The notes below the pieces were generated by a model. It was not told the DNA's origin and searched no databases. It worked only from the letters and a program-made list of their open reading frames with translations. Below are positions 25,970 to 35,182 of a DNA stretch of 64,000 nt, one piece after another. The DNA is taken from the NCBI RefSeq assembly GCF_024733565.1, contig NZ_JANIOC010000004.1, positions 1-64,000 of the forward strand, read 5' to 3'. Every line of letters starts with the position of its first letter. The first letter of the stretch is position 1. Source of the stretch: Rossellomorea sp. SC111. Its GTDB lineage: Bacteria > Bacillota > Bacilli > Bacillales > Bacillaceae_B. The position numbers were made by a program, and so were the translations under genes.

Positions 25970-28900
25970 CTATCTCAACCCATAAGCCTTCACAATCTCC
26001 TGACTGATTTTGTTCCCTTCATCATCCCAGGCGCTTGCTTTTAATGACACACTCTTGGCATTTTTAGGATTATTGATGACCGCTTTGAATGTATCTCCAT
26101 CACGATCCAGCTTCACTTTCTTCCACGACTTCCCTTCGTTGAAGGATACTTCCAATGCGGATCCTTCAACCTTTCCATAACCGATTGCCCCTTCTACCTT
26201 ACCGACAGAAAGTTCGAGGTTGGTTGGACGGTTCACCAGTGCATCCCCGTTCACATCTGTATCCACCTTATAGTCAAGGATCAGGAATGGAAGGTCTTCC
26301 ATCCAGTTCTCAGTCGCTTTTGTCCAGAAGGTCCACTCTGTATGGGTTCTGGTGGAGGTGTTCCAGCGGTTTTCGTCCCGTTTGGCGTCTGTGACGAATC
26401 GGTATTGGGTACGTTCTTGAGGTAAAATGTCCCATACGTTCAGCGCCTGTCCCTGCCCTTCTTTCAATAAGGTATCCCCTTTGTATAGTTGAGAGGTCTG
26501 GTTTTGATTAGAAACATCCCATTCCGTTCCACCGGTGTTCCCTTTCCCGCCGTCAGCCCATGCAGGAACATTAATTTGAAGCGAGTCACCCTGTCTTCTT
26601 GGAGGCCAGTACCCATCTCCGAGACTCGGACGGACGACTGGTGAGAACCAGTTCTCAGTGATCTTTTCTCCTCCATCATACGTCATCAACGGTTGTCGTA
26701 CCTGCCAGCCCTCATCAAGTACATTTGCCTGATGATACCATTCTGTATCTTCTATTGCCGAAACATATTCAGTACGGGCGCTTGGCAACGAGACTGTTTG
26801 TAAGAAGCCTATAGCCCTCATCGTATGTGGACGGAGATCATAACGGAATTCCCCTCCATCCGTTTCAACAGGTGACGTGTAGTTGGTTTCGATCTTCGCC
26901 AGTTCCTTTCCTTTTGGTGCATAAGTCAAATCTTTCGGAATTGAACCTTCATGTACATCCATTAAATCATAAAGGTATGGGGAATCGACTGTTCCTTCAA
27001 CCTTTAGCTTTACGTTTCCTGAACGGACCGCTTTAACGAGCTTGTCTCCTTCACTTTTACTGATACCTGCAACGGCAACCGGAGTATCCGTATTATCAGG
27101 AGTTCCTGCATACACACTGAACTCTTTATCGTCATTGTTTACAACAATCAACAGTTTCGCATCAGCTGCTGCAGCATTTTCAGCTTGCTCTGACACACTC
27201 ACTTCTGCATTTCGATCGACTACGACCGCTTTTCCTTTTGCCTTCAAGCGGTCAAAGTCGGAAGCGTTCCCTTTTCCTGCATAGACCGTGGACAGGTTAT
27301 ACTTCCCATCCAACCTCGTACTACCCGCAAATGGGATATCATCTAATTCTTTTCCTTTGAAATCAATCGTCAAGGTCGGTTTGGTCAAACGCCAGCGGGT
27401 CAATTGCTCAAAATACCCACTCTTCACTTTTTTAGTCGGAACAGCATACAGTTTATCAATCCACACAGGCATCAGGTATAGACTTGTCATCGGCATATCC
27501 CCGATGGTTTGGTGATATTCGAGACGCTTATAGTTCGCTTCTGTTTTCTTAGGTACGACTGCTTTGATTTCTTTAGCTTTCCGTGCATCTAGTTCCACTG
27601 TTTTCGGCCCATCAAGTTTCACTTCAGGATCCCCTACAAGCGCAACCCCCATATCATCTGTCTCAGTATCCACATCCATAAGTGACATGGCGGAATACGT
27701 GCCAGGCGGCAATCGAAGCTCGAGTGTTCCATTAACAGCCACGACTTCTGGCTCCATTTTGTCACTGAACAGGACGACATACGCAAGTCCCTCCGACCCA
27801 TCACGATCGGTAGCGTTCAGAGTCAGTGGATAACGTTCTTCCTCCTTGACCATGGCCATCGTTGTATTGATAAGCTCTTTTCCATCCTCTTTCGCTGTCA
27901 GGAATCCTTGGTAACGGGAGCCCGCTTCACCCAGAGTTGAATCCAACGTCACATTGACGTCAACTGTCCCACCTGCTGGAACCGTAACGCTGTCTTGTGA
28001 AAATGTCAGCATGCCTTCGGGAGCTTCTTTCCCATCTGCATTTGTAAAAGTGGATTCCAGTTCTAGAGTGATATCCTTCTCGCTCTCGTTTGTATACGTT
28101 ACCTCCTTTTCGACTGGTTTTGCTTGATCATGTGGCCACTTGAAAAATCCAAATGAAACGGATTCTGTCGCTCTTACTTTCGAAGCCAACACTGCAGGGA
28201 CATCAACCCTGCCGGTTCCAACCTGATATGGCTGGTAATCGTCAAGCTTTTTCGTTGTGTTCATCAACACCTGCTTTAATGTTTTACCATCCCAGTCCGG
28301 ATGTTTTCCAGCTAAGATTGCAGCAGACCCTGCAACATGAGGCGTGGCCATCGACGTACCACTCAGGCTTTTATAGTCGCCTGTTCCACTTGAATACTGG
28401 GAACGGGCCGCCACGATATCTACACCTGGGGCAGACAAATCAGGTTTCAACCCCATATCTCCGTAGCGAGGACCTTTGGAGGAAAACCATGCGAGCTGAT
28501 CATTCTTATCAACGGCCCCGACCGTCAATGCCGAATCAGCCGCTCCCGGAGAACCGATTGTCCCTTCACCGCCTCTATTTCCTGCGGCGATAACGAATAA
28601 TGTCCCGTTTTCCTCCGTCAATTGATTGACGGCTTCTGCCATGGGATCCGTCCCGTCACTCGGCATATCGCTTGAAAGACTCATGTTAACGATTTTCGCG
28701 TGATCAGATGCCCATTCCATCCCGTCAATGATCCAGGAATCCTGTCCGAACCCTTGATCACTCAACACTTTACCGACCAATAAACGGGCATCAGGAGCAA
28801 CCCCTTTATGCTTGCCGTCACCTGCACCTGTCCCAAGTACCGTGGAGGCCACGTGGGTACCATGACCATTCACGTCTTTTACTTCTTCTCCCGGAACAAA

Positions 28901-29683
28901 GCTGACTGCCTCATCAATCTGACCGGTGATATCCGGATGTTCTGAGTCAATCCCTGTATCCAGGACCGCCACTTTGACCCCTTCACCGGTATATCCCTGT
29001 TCCCAAGCCTGATCTGCACCTATTTGCGGGACACTTTGATCAAGGGCTGCTTCGACACGTCCGTCCAGCCAGATCTTCTCTACGCCATTATCGAATTGGG
29101 ACGTTGCTTGCTTTTCAGCACTTTGAACCGTGACGTCATTCCAGAAAACTTCAGCCTGCTTTTTCTCTGCTGAAAGCGCGGCTCCCTGGATACTTTCCAA
29201 TTCCCGTACTTTCTTGGCTCCCTTTGGTGCAGCGTTGATCGATTTCGCTTTGGTTTTTTTGTATTCGACAATGACCGGTACAGAATCAGTGTTTTTGTCA
29301 TCATAACCATATTCGATCAGTTTTGTAATGTTAAACAAATCTTCATCCAGCTTACCGGCTGACATATAAGGCATTGCAGAGTTCGGAAGGACGAAGGTTT
29401 CATCTTTGATCGTCATGACCCTGACCCCTTCGCCGTTCTTCTCTGCCGGCTCCACATTGATGATTTGTTTTCCATTGTTTAAAGTAGAGACTTTCACCAC
29501 GTCTCCGGTTATGAGGGTGATGGTATGCTCCCCTTTTATACCGGCTTTTACATTAACGGTTGACTGTTCAGGATTTACGTCTTTCGAAGGTACGCCTTTG
29601 GCATCCACCTGGAACATCGAACCTGCAATCATCGTCGCAGCGATCGATCCGACCAACAGTGGTTTCACGTTCAGCTTTTTCAT
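25970..29683 (-). CDS. Large secreted S8 (subtilisin-like) serine protease
   Basis: A 1237-residue exoprotease. It has a signal peptide (MKKLNVKPLLVGSIAATMIAG, cleavage near VDA-KG), a propeptide to about residue 215, then the peptidase S8 domain. The catalytic triad is visible as Asp in AVLDTGID (about 242), His in NGHGTHVAS (about 274) and Ser in SGTSMATPHVAG (about 444), with the oxyanion Asn in IAAGNRGG. C-terminal beta-rich regions follow, including a PA-like segment (AKLLIVVNNDD, about 860-910). No sorting signal is visible. The ATG at 29683 has AGGAG 7 nt upstream. It is monocistronic and resembles bacillopeptidase F/Vpr-type scavenging proteases. Confidence 0.93.
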   Translation of the reverse strand: MKKLNVKPLLVGSIAATMIAGSMFQVDAKGVPSKDVNPEQSTVNVKAGIKGEHTITLITGDVVKVSTLNNGKQIINVEPAEKNGEGVRVMTIKDETFVLPNSAMPYMSAGKLDEDLFNITKLIEYGYDDKNTDSVPVIVEYKKTKAKSINAAPKGAKKVRELESIQGAALSAEKKQAEVFWNDVTVQSAEKQATSQFDNGVEKIWLDGRVEAALDQSVPQIGADQAWEQGYTGEGVKVAVLDTGIDSEHPDITGQIDEAVSFVPGEEVKDVNGHGTHVASTVLGTGAGDGKHKGVAPDARLLVGKVLSDQGFGQDSWIIDGMEWASDHAKIVNMSLSSDMPSDGTDPMAEAVNQLTEENGTLFVIAAGNRGGEGTIGSPGAADSALTVGAVDKNDQLAWFSSKGPRYGDMGLKPDLSAPGVDIVAARSQYSSGTGDYKSLSGTSMATPHVAGSAAILAGKHPDWDGKTLKQVLMNTTKKLDDYQPYQVGTGRVDVPAVLASKVRATESVSFGFFKWPHDQAKPVEKEVTYTNESEKDITLELESTFTNADGKEAPEGMLTFSQDSVTVPAGGTVDVNVTLDSTLGEAGSRYQGFLTAKEDGKELINTTMAMVKEEERYPLTLNATDRDGSEGLAYVVLFSDKMEPEVVAVNGTLELRLPPGTYSAMSLMDVDTETDDMGVALVGDPEVKLDGPKTVELDARKAKEIKAVVPKKTEANYKRLEYHQTIGDMPMTSLYLMPVWIDKLYAVPTKKVKSGYFEQLTRWRLTKPTLTIDFKGKELDDIPFAGSTRLDGKYNLSTVYAGKGNASDFDRLKAKGKAVVVDRNAEVSVSEQAENAAAADAKLLIVVNNDDKEFSVYAGTPDNTDTPVAVAGISKSEGDKLVKAVRSGNVKLKVEGTVDSPYLYDLMDVHEGSIPKDLTYAPKGKELAKIETNYTSPVETDGGEFRYDLRPHTMRAIGFLQTVSLPSARTEYVSAIEDTEWYHQANVLDEGWQVRQPLMTYDGGEKITENWFSPVVRPSLGDGYWPPRRQGDSLQINVPAWADGGKGNTGGTEWDVSNQNQTSQLYKGDTLLKEGQGQALNVWDILPQERTQYRFVTDAKRDENRWNTSTRTHTEWTFWTKATENWMEDLPFLILDYKVDTDVNGDALVNRPTNLELSVGKVEGAIGYGKVEGSALEVSFNEGKSWKKVKLDRDGDTFKAVINNPKNAKSVSLKASAWDDEGNKISQEIVKAYGLR

Positions 29684-29705
29684 AATCATTCTCCTATTCT
29701 ATTAA

Positions 29706-30145
29706 GGTATTGATTTGCCTAGGGTAGAATCTGGATGAGGAAAAAGAATAAAGTATGTAGTCCCAACATCGAATAGACTACGGGAAAAATAGTAAGCCAC
29801 CGCCTCATTGATTGAATTTGAATTTGTTATGTTCTGGAAGTCGATTGATCCTCATGTTTGTTAATTAAATTGTAAGGGTGTACACATGGATTTCTCAATT
29901 GGGGTTATTTTTCGGGACGAGAGTACTAGAGATTCTCAGCTCCCGTAAAAGCAGGAAATAAATCTATGAAATTGGATACAGGAACTAATGGCGAGTGTAG
30001 GATACAAAGTGGAGAGTAACGAAATTCACCCCTTACAATGGCATTCTCAGAAGACTAAAGTCCTCTTAAATATTCGTAAAAAACTTCATGGTATCGACGT
30101 ATATTACCCGCTATCCCCTTGAACCGGTATTGTAGGTTGAAACAC
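29706..30145. other. Intergenic region without a recognisable gene
   Basis: About 440 bp upstream of the subtilase gene. The minus strand must hold its promoter, but no clear -35/-10 pair stands out. Only open frames below about 20 codons without ribosome sites are present. No structured RNA was recognised. Confidence 0.5.
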
Positions 30146-30189
30146 AAAAGAAAGAAGGCAGCGTCTGTTGGGATGCTGCCTTCTTTCTC
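30146..30189 (-). terminator. Terminator of the second OppBC-like pair
   Basis: AGAAAGAAGGCAGC and GCTGCCTTCTTTCT form a 14-bp stem; the minus strand continues with TTTTGTG. Confidence 0.85.
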
Positions 30190-30204
30190 ATACCTTTTAC
30201 CAGA

Positions 30205-31263
30205 TTATAAGCACTGACCCTTAGATGCACCCTCTCTCTTCGCCTCTTTCACAAGTTGGAACATTTCTTTGTCTTTAAGGTATCGGGTTTGGGTTTCTTC
30301 AGCCGATAAGTCATCCTTTGAAGATTCCACCATGGTTTCCACCACCTGTGTCGCCCCGATCAGCATCAGCTTCGCCGACAGGATCGTCAAGGTAAAGAAA
30401 ACGACAGGAATGAAGGATATCCACGGATAGGTCGTCCACAGGAATTGCCACCAGCCGCCGAGTAGACCCGACCATTCATGAGAAAGGGAAGCCAGGAACG
30501 GATTGTCAAAAAGGTCGACCTCGAGTGACGATCCCCCGATATAAATGTTCAAAACCCCAAGATGCGCAATCAACAGCATGATGATCATAAATTCCCGAAT
30601 CGACACGAGAAGGATTTGCGGAAGAATAAAAGGACGAATATGATTCCTGATGTAATGACGCTTCGTTGCACCCAGAACTTTTGCACTATCAATAAACTCC
30701 TGACCCATGATCCGGTCATACTCATTCGCAAATAGCAGGGTCAGACTCGGAAGTGAAATAACGATAAGAATGACCAGGTAAAAAACGGTTTTATCGGTAA
30801 AATCATAGGGGAATCCCTCTGGATTATATAACGGCCCATCCAGCAACATCCAATTCAATAATAAAAACGATAATAAGGTCGGTGGAAAATAGTTTGCGGC
30901 ATCCACAATGTGATCGATGATTCTTCTGAACGGTTTCAAGTAAAAATGAAGCACGAGTCCAATTAAAACTGAAGGCAATACCCTGCATAACATGATGACT
31001 AGCGCTGCCCCTATTGTATATTTTGCCCCGACGATGATGAGAAGGAAGATATTCCGATTAAAATTGTCGGTGCCAAGTGGTGGATACTCTACCGGGGAGT
31101 ATGGAGGGCTGAGAAAATCCCCCTCTTCATCTTTCACCAGATCCAGTTTCGGCACCTCATCCCCCCACCCCATATAGTAAATAAGACTTACTGCAAACAT
31201 ACTGATCAGAAACATAAACCCCATTAAAAATGCCGGATTCTTCATCAATTTTTTCAGCATCAT
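30205..31263 (-). CDS. OppC-like ABC transporter permease (second pair)
   Basis: A 352-residue membrane protein with the OppC layout: an N-terminal helix, an extracytoplasmic PPYSPVEYPPLGTDNFNRN segment, then core helices with the EAA-type loop VLGATKRHYIRNHIRPF. Its ATG overlaps the stop of the upstream permease (ATGA). The PPLGTDxxxRN and ATKxxYIxxHxRP segments match the corresponding stretches of the OppC-like protein at 13.8-14.8 kb, so the two are paralogs. A hydrophilic C-terminal tail (about 40 residues) is unusual for OppC. No ATPase or binding protein gene is adjacent. Confidence 0.8.
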   Translation of the reverse strand: MMLKKLMKNPAFLMGFMFLISMFAVSLIYYMGWGDEVPKLDLVKDEEGDFLSPPYSPVEYPPLGTDNFNRNIFLLIIVGAKYTIGAALVIMLCRVLPSVLIGLVLHFYLKPFRRIIDHIVDAANYFPPTLLSFLLLNWMLLDGPLYNPEGFPYDFTDKTVFYLVILIVISLPSLTLLFANEYDRIMGQEFIDSAKVLGATKRHYIRNHIRPFILPQILLVSIREFMIIMLLIAHLGVLNIYIGGSSLEVDLFDNPFLASLSHEWSGLLGGWWQFLWTTYPWISFIPVVFFTLTILSAKLMLIGATQVVETMVESSKDDLSAEETQTRYLKDKEMFQLVKEAKREGASKGQCL

Positions 31264-32129
31264 ATCACCACCTTCTGTCCGGTTTTCCGGTCAACGAAAA
31301 TCCTGATGAGGATGAGCAGGACAAAAACAGGCAGATAAAACATAATCAAACTGAAACAAATCACGTCCATTTGAGAGAATGACAGGATGAAATGAGTGAT
31401 GCCATAAATATTAAATAATCTCTCAAACACAATTAATGAAGATAAGAGAAAGAGAATGATCGATTTGGAATGATTCAATAAGCTGAATGCAATATTCCGC
31501 AGGACATGGATGAAGAAAATCGAATGCTTGGACATCCCCCTGCTCTTGATCAGCTCTACATATGGCTTCCCATATTCATCGTTCACCAGTAGATAAATGA
31601 TCCGGAACAACATGATCGTCGGTAAGATGGACAGGGTAACAACCGGTACGAGATACACTTTTTCCTGCGAGCCGACGATCGGAAACAAGAGTACCCCCGT
31701 CTCTTTCAGGATGAGGATGACGCTGTATTGAATGACGATCAAGATGAAGATATCGGGTGTGGACTCAAGAAGATTGGTCGCCCTAAGGATGAACTTTGAC
31801 CAGCGGGAGGGCAATAAATGTGTGAGGTACGCAAGGAAGATGCCCAAGAGGACGGATAAAAGAAAGGCCGACAAAAAGATCGAAACTGAATAGAAATATG
31901 GCTCCCAGAAGGCAGGGAACATCGGATACGAGTTGTTCGATTCATTCGTGATGGTCATTTCCTCAGAATGGACGAGGGAGGTTGAAATCTCCACAATGTT
32001 GAGTATATATTGTTTCAGGCTGAGATCCACGCCTTCATTGAATAGACCGATGAGGCCAGTCAGAAGGATGATCCCGAACAGAACGAAGACAAATTTCAGC
32101 ACCATGGAACCGATCGATTTGAGATTCAT
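31260..32129 (-). CDS. OppB-like ABC transporter permease (second pair)
   Basis: A 289-residue permease with about six helices. The EAA-type loop is ELIKSRGMSKHSIFFIHVLRNIA followed by VFERLFNIYGI, matching the OppB-like paralog at 12.9 kb (YSKGFSKAYTIWVHLFRN, IEILFNINGF). The start MNLKSIG is chosen because GGAGG sits 8 nt upstream; a longer frame lacks a ribosome site. It is the first gene of a two-gene operon and lies downstream of lysA. Confidence 0.8.
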   Translation of the reverse strand: MNLKSIGSMVLKFVFVLFGIILLTGLIGLFNEGVDLSLKQYILNIVEISTSLVHSEEMTITNESNNSYPMFPAFWEPYFYSVSIFLSAFLLSVLLGIFLAYLTHLLPSRWSKFILRATNLLESTPDIFILIVIQYSVILILKETGVLLFPIVGSQEKVYLVPVVTLSILPTIMLFRIIYLLVNDEYGKPYVELIKSRGMSKHSIFFIHVLRNIAFSLLNHSKSIILFLLSSLIVFERLFNIYGITHFILSFSQMDVICFSLIMFYLPVFVLLILIRIFVDRKTGQKVVI

Positions 32130-32199
32130 AGATTGATCCTCCGATTTCTTGGATAATGTTACCTCAACATTACCATAATAATCCAAAGAATCCCATAGA

Positions 32200-32235
32200 A
32201 AAAGGTGGAACCCCTATGGACCCCACCACACCTTT
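32200..32235 (-). terminator. Possible terminator after lysA
   Basis: The minus strand has GGTGG...CCACC inside AAAGGTG...CACCTTTTT just beyond the lysA stop. The stem is imperfect. Confidence 0.4.
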
Positions 32236-32237
32236 CC

Positions 32238-33524
32238 CTATCGATCTTTCTTTACAAGATCCGCATACGTCTCCCGTTCGATCACAACCCGGGATTCCCC
32301 GTTATCCACAAACACAACAGCAGGTCTCGGTATCCGGTTATAGTTACTCGCCATCGAATACCCGTATGCCCCCGTACTGAAGACAGCCAGGATATCACCG
32401 TAATTCGTCGGCGGCAGCATCAGGTCCCAGATGAGCATGTCTCCCGACTCGCAGCATTTTCCCGCGATGCTCACTAGTTCCGTACATTCCTCATTCGGTC
32501 GGTTGGCAAGTACTGCGTGATACTTCGCCTGATACAGGGCCGGACGGATATTGTCTGTCATCCCTCCATCAACCGCAACATACGTACGCACATCCGGGAT
32601 GATCTTCTTCGAGCCCACTTTGTATAACGTCGTACCTGCTTCCGCCACCATGCTTCGCCCCGGCTCCACCCATACTTCCGGGAGTGGGTACTCATGTTTG
32701 GCGAAATAGGTTTTCACACTATCCGTTATCCCTTTGACATAGGTCGGAATCGGCAGAGGCTTGTCTTCTTCCGTGTACCGGACACCAAATCCGCCACCGA
32801 TATTCAGCACAGGCATTGTTACGTCCAAATCAATCCGGATCCGCTGCATGAAATCAGCTAGCACCATAATCGCCTGATCAAACCCATCCTGTTCGAAAAT
32901 CTGGGATCCGATATGGGAATGGAGGCCGAGCAAGGAGAAGTATGGCTTTCTGATCGCTAGTTGAATCGCCGTGGCCGCCTGTCCGTTTGAAATGCTGAAA
33001 CCGAATTTCGAATCCTCCTGCCCCGTCGTGATGTATTCATGGGTGTGGGCTTCCACCCCCGGAGTGACCCTTATCAGGATCTGCACGTCTTGCTCCCGCT
33101 CTTTTGCCAGGTCATGCAGCAGTTCAAGTTCGAGGAAACTATCGACGACAAAACAGCCGATTTCAGCTTCAAGAGCCATTAGCAGCTCCTCTTCGGACTT
33201 GTTGTTCCCGTGGAAATGAATGCGGTCTGCCGGGAATCCTGCTTCCAATGCCGTATACAATTCCCCGCCGGAGACGACGTCCAGAGATAAGTTTTCCTGT
33301 TCTGCAAGTCGCACCATTTCTTTACAAAGAAATGCCTTACTCGCATACGCCACCTGATATTTCAGGCCACTTTCATTGAACGCATCCCGGAACAATTTCG
33401 CATTCCCGCGGATCATCCCCTCATCATAAACCATCAGGGGAGTGCCATATTTTTCGACCAATTCACCTGTACCCATCCCACCGATCGTTAAATCTCCTTG
33501 AACATTCACATCAACTGTACTCAT
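32238..33524 (-). CDS. lysA: Diaminopimelate decarboxylase
   Basis: A 428-residue PLP enzyme (fold type III) that makes L-lysine from meso-diaminopimelate. The PLP lysine lies in YASKAFLCKE (about residue 50). Further hallmarks are HFHGNNKSEEEL, LNIGGGFGVRY, EPGRSMVAEAG and the active-site CCESGD near the C-terminus. The start MSTVDVN has AAAGGAG 8 nt upstream; an apparent longer frame runs through the riboswitch and is not coding. The lysine riboswitch in its leader independently confirms the assignment. Confidence 0.96.
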   Translation of the reverse strand: MSTVDVNVQGDLTIGGMGTGELVEKYGTPLMVYDEGMIRGNAKLFRDAFNESGLKYQVAYASKAFLCKEMVRLAEQENLSLDVVSGGELYTALEAGFPADRIHFHGNNKSEEELLMALEAEIGCFVVDSFLELELLHDLAKEREQDVQILIRVTPGVEAHTHEYITTGQEDSKFGFSISNGQAATAIQLAIRKPYFSLLGLHSHIGSQIFEQDGFDQAIMVLADFMQRIRIDLDVTMPVLNIGGGFGVRYTEEDKPLPIPTYVKGITDSVKTYFAKHEYPLPEVWVEPGRSMVAEAGTTLYKVGSKKIIPDVRTYVAVDGGMTDNIRPALYQAKYHAVLANRPNEECTELVSIAGKCCESGDMLIWDLMLPPTNYGDILAVFSTGAYGYSMASNYNRIPRPAVVFVDNGESRVVIERETYADLVKKDR

Positions 33525-33560
33525 ATCCCTAACTCCTTTGGACTCTCTAAAAAAACACAA

Positions 33561-33595
33561 AAAAACCGTATGAAGCAGATGCTCATACGGTTTTT
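33561..33595 (-). terminator. Terminator of the lysine riboswitch
   Basis: AAAAACCGTATGA and TCATACGGTTTTT form a 13-bp stem with a T-run on the minus strand, between the aptamer and the lysA ribosome site. Confidence 0.9.
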
Positions 33596-33636
33596 CATCA
33601 AAGTTTACGGAAACAAGATGAAGACTATGTATTAAC

Positions 33637-33815
33637 ATCTCTTCAATAGTGCTCCACAACTTTTGCATTGTGACAGTCCAGCATTTCTTCAATGCTGGCC
33701 CAACAAAAAATAGAATTGGCTATTTTCTGCTTCGGCGATCTGCCTTTCCCAACTTATCCCGGAATCCATTATTCTCAAAGAAGGTACTCATCTTTCTCGC
33801 GCCTCTATTATCAGA
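33637..33815 (-). promoter_or_regulatory. Lysine (L-box) riboswitch aptamer
   Basis: Read on the minus strand, the leader has the L-box landmarks in order: ATAGAGGCGCGAGAAAGATG with AGTA, GGGAAAGGCAGATCGCCGAAG, TTGTTGGGCCAGCATT with its pairing partner AATGCTGGACTGTC, and TTGTGGAGCACTATT closing P1 with AATAG. Lysine binding should favour the downstream terminator and repress lysA. Confidence 0.92.
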
Positions 33816-33841
33816 GAGTGACTGTATATTTTATTGGCATA

Positions 33842-33871
33842 ACTATATCATTCTCGTGAAACGGATGTCAA
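33842..33871 (-). promoter_or_regulatory. lysA promoter
   Basis: The minus strand has TTGACA (33866-33871), an 18-bp spacer and TATAGT (33842-33847), just before the L-box. Confidence 0.65.
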
Positions 33872-33923
33872 TTGGTTTTTGGATGTAGCGTAGATTTCCG
33901 AGGCTCGTATTACCATTTATTTC

Positions 33924-34040
33924 AAAAAGACGCATAAACTATTAAAAATGACGCAATAAATTTGAAAACGAGGAATTCCATCCATAATGATGCAATCCCC
34001 TCGAAAATGACGCAATCAAGGACGAATTCCTCGCAATGAA
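33924..34040. repeat. Degenerate ~20-bp tandem array (GACGCAAT units)
   Basis: GACGCA(A/T)-like cores recur at 33929, 33950, 33970 (weak), 33989, 34009 and 34030 (partial), a period of 19-21 bp. An inverted pair CGAGGAATTC (33969-33978) and GAATTCCTCG (34024-34033) is embedded. The array is not a CRISPR: there are no constant repeats or spacers. Confidence 0.6.
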
Positions 34041-34180
34041 GTGAAGCTGATAGGCTCAAGCCTGCACAAATGACCAATGAACGATGGAAACAACCATTTT
34101 CACCTTCCTTAGTGAGTTTTTTTCTTTTAAAATGAAGTTTAAATAAACTATAGTATATGAATCAGAAAGGAGTGCTTCCC

Positions 34181-35140
34181 ATCAAAGAACTGGCTCTTGG
34201 TATCATTTCATCTATGTTCTTTGCCGTCACCTTTATCCTGAACCGTTCCATGGAACTTGCCGGTGGAAGCTGGATGTGGAGTTCATCCCTGCGTTTTCTA
34301 TTCATGCTCCCCTTCCTTTTCCTTATTGTAGGTTTTAGGAAGAATATAAATCAAGTGTGGATTGAAATGAGGAAGAAGCCATACCAATGGCTGACGTGGA
34401 GCTTCGTCGGGTTTGTCCTATTTTATGGTCCTTTAACCTATGCGGCAGCGTACGGACCTGGCTGGCTAGTTGCGGGCACGTGGCAATTCACGATAGTGGC
34501 AGGGATCCTTCTCGCTCCCTTGTTTTTCACTTCAGGACCTGTGAGACGGAGGCACACCATTCAAAAAAGGGCTCTCGCCATCTCCTCGATCATTTTAATC
34601 GGGGTGATTTTCATCCAACAGGAAAATGCCGGTGGATTGTCTCCTTCAGAAATGATCACAGGAGTCCTACCTGTGATCATCGCGGCATTCGCTTATCCCC
34701 TCGGGAACCGTAAAATGATGGAGATATGCGGAGGAAAGCTTGATACGTTCCAACGGGTACTCGGGATGACGATTGCAAGCACACCCTTCTGGCTGATCCT
34801 TGGGAGCTTTGCGTTTTTCAATGCAGGAGTCCCTTCCGCTGGCCAAGTGACACAGTCCTTTATCGTGGCCATCTGTTCCGGTGTGATTGCAACTTCCCTC
34901 TTTTTCCTTGCGACGAACATGGCAAGGCATCACCCAGGTAAGCTTGCGGCAGTGGAAGCGACCCAGTCGACACAGATCCTGTTCGTCATCATGGGAGAAG
35001 CGGCAATCCTGTCCATTCCCCTTCCGTCAGGATTCACATTGATCGGAATCTTCCTGATCATCGCCGGAATGATCATTCACACCGTGAACGTAAAAAAAAT
35101 GAATGCCCGATTGGTGAAACCGGTGAAATCCGCAAGCTAA
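34181..35140 (+). CDS. EmrE-type multidrug/metabolite transporter (10 TM)
   Basis: A 319-residue member of the drug/metabolite transporter superfamily, in the putative multidrug resistance efflux subgroup. It has about ten helices; SMFFAVTFILNRSMELAGGSWMWSSSLR marks the first pair. The start is unusual: AAAGGAG (34166-34172) lies 8 nt before ATC at 34181, and from there the protein begins KELALGIISS, as family members do. An in-frame ATG at 34157 has no ribosome site and would place the ribosome site inside the gene. The substrate is unknown. Confidence 0.8.
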   Translation: MKELALGIISSMFFAVTFILNRSMELAGGSWMWSSSLRFLFMLPFLFLIVGFRKNINQVWIEMRKKPYQWLTWSFVGFVLFYGPLTYAAAYGPGWLVAGTWQFTIVAGILLAPLFFTSGPVRRRHTIQKRALAISSIILIGVIFIQQENAGGLSPSEMITGVLPVIIAAFAYPLGNRKMMEICGGKLDTFQRVLGMTIASTPFWLILGSFAFFNAGVPSAGQVTQSFIVAICSGVIATSLFFLATNMARHHPGKLAAVEATQSTQILFVIMGEAAILSIPLPSGFTLIGIFLIIAGMIIHTVNVKKMNARLVKPVKSAS

Positions 35141-35175
35141 AAAGGAGGAGCATCCCATCCTTGGGATACTCCTCC
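35139..35175. terminator. Bidirectional terminator
   Basis: GGAGGAGCATCCC pairs with GGGATACTCCTCC (one mismatch) between the convergent transporter and prolyl hydroxylase genes, with an A5 run on the left. Confidence 0.8.
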
Positions 35176-35182
35176 ATTCCAA

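Noticed and set aside
29706..30145. Structured RNA or small gene upstream of the subtilase
   Set aside because: Only frames of about 20 codons without ribosome sites were found, and no recognised RNA motif.
33525..33692. In-frame N-terminal extension of lysA
   Set aside because: It is translated from the lysine riboswitch and its terminator; AAAGGAG points to the ATG at 33524.
33924..34040. CRISPR array
   Set aside because: Units are degenerate and contiguous without spacers, and no cas genes are present.
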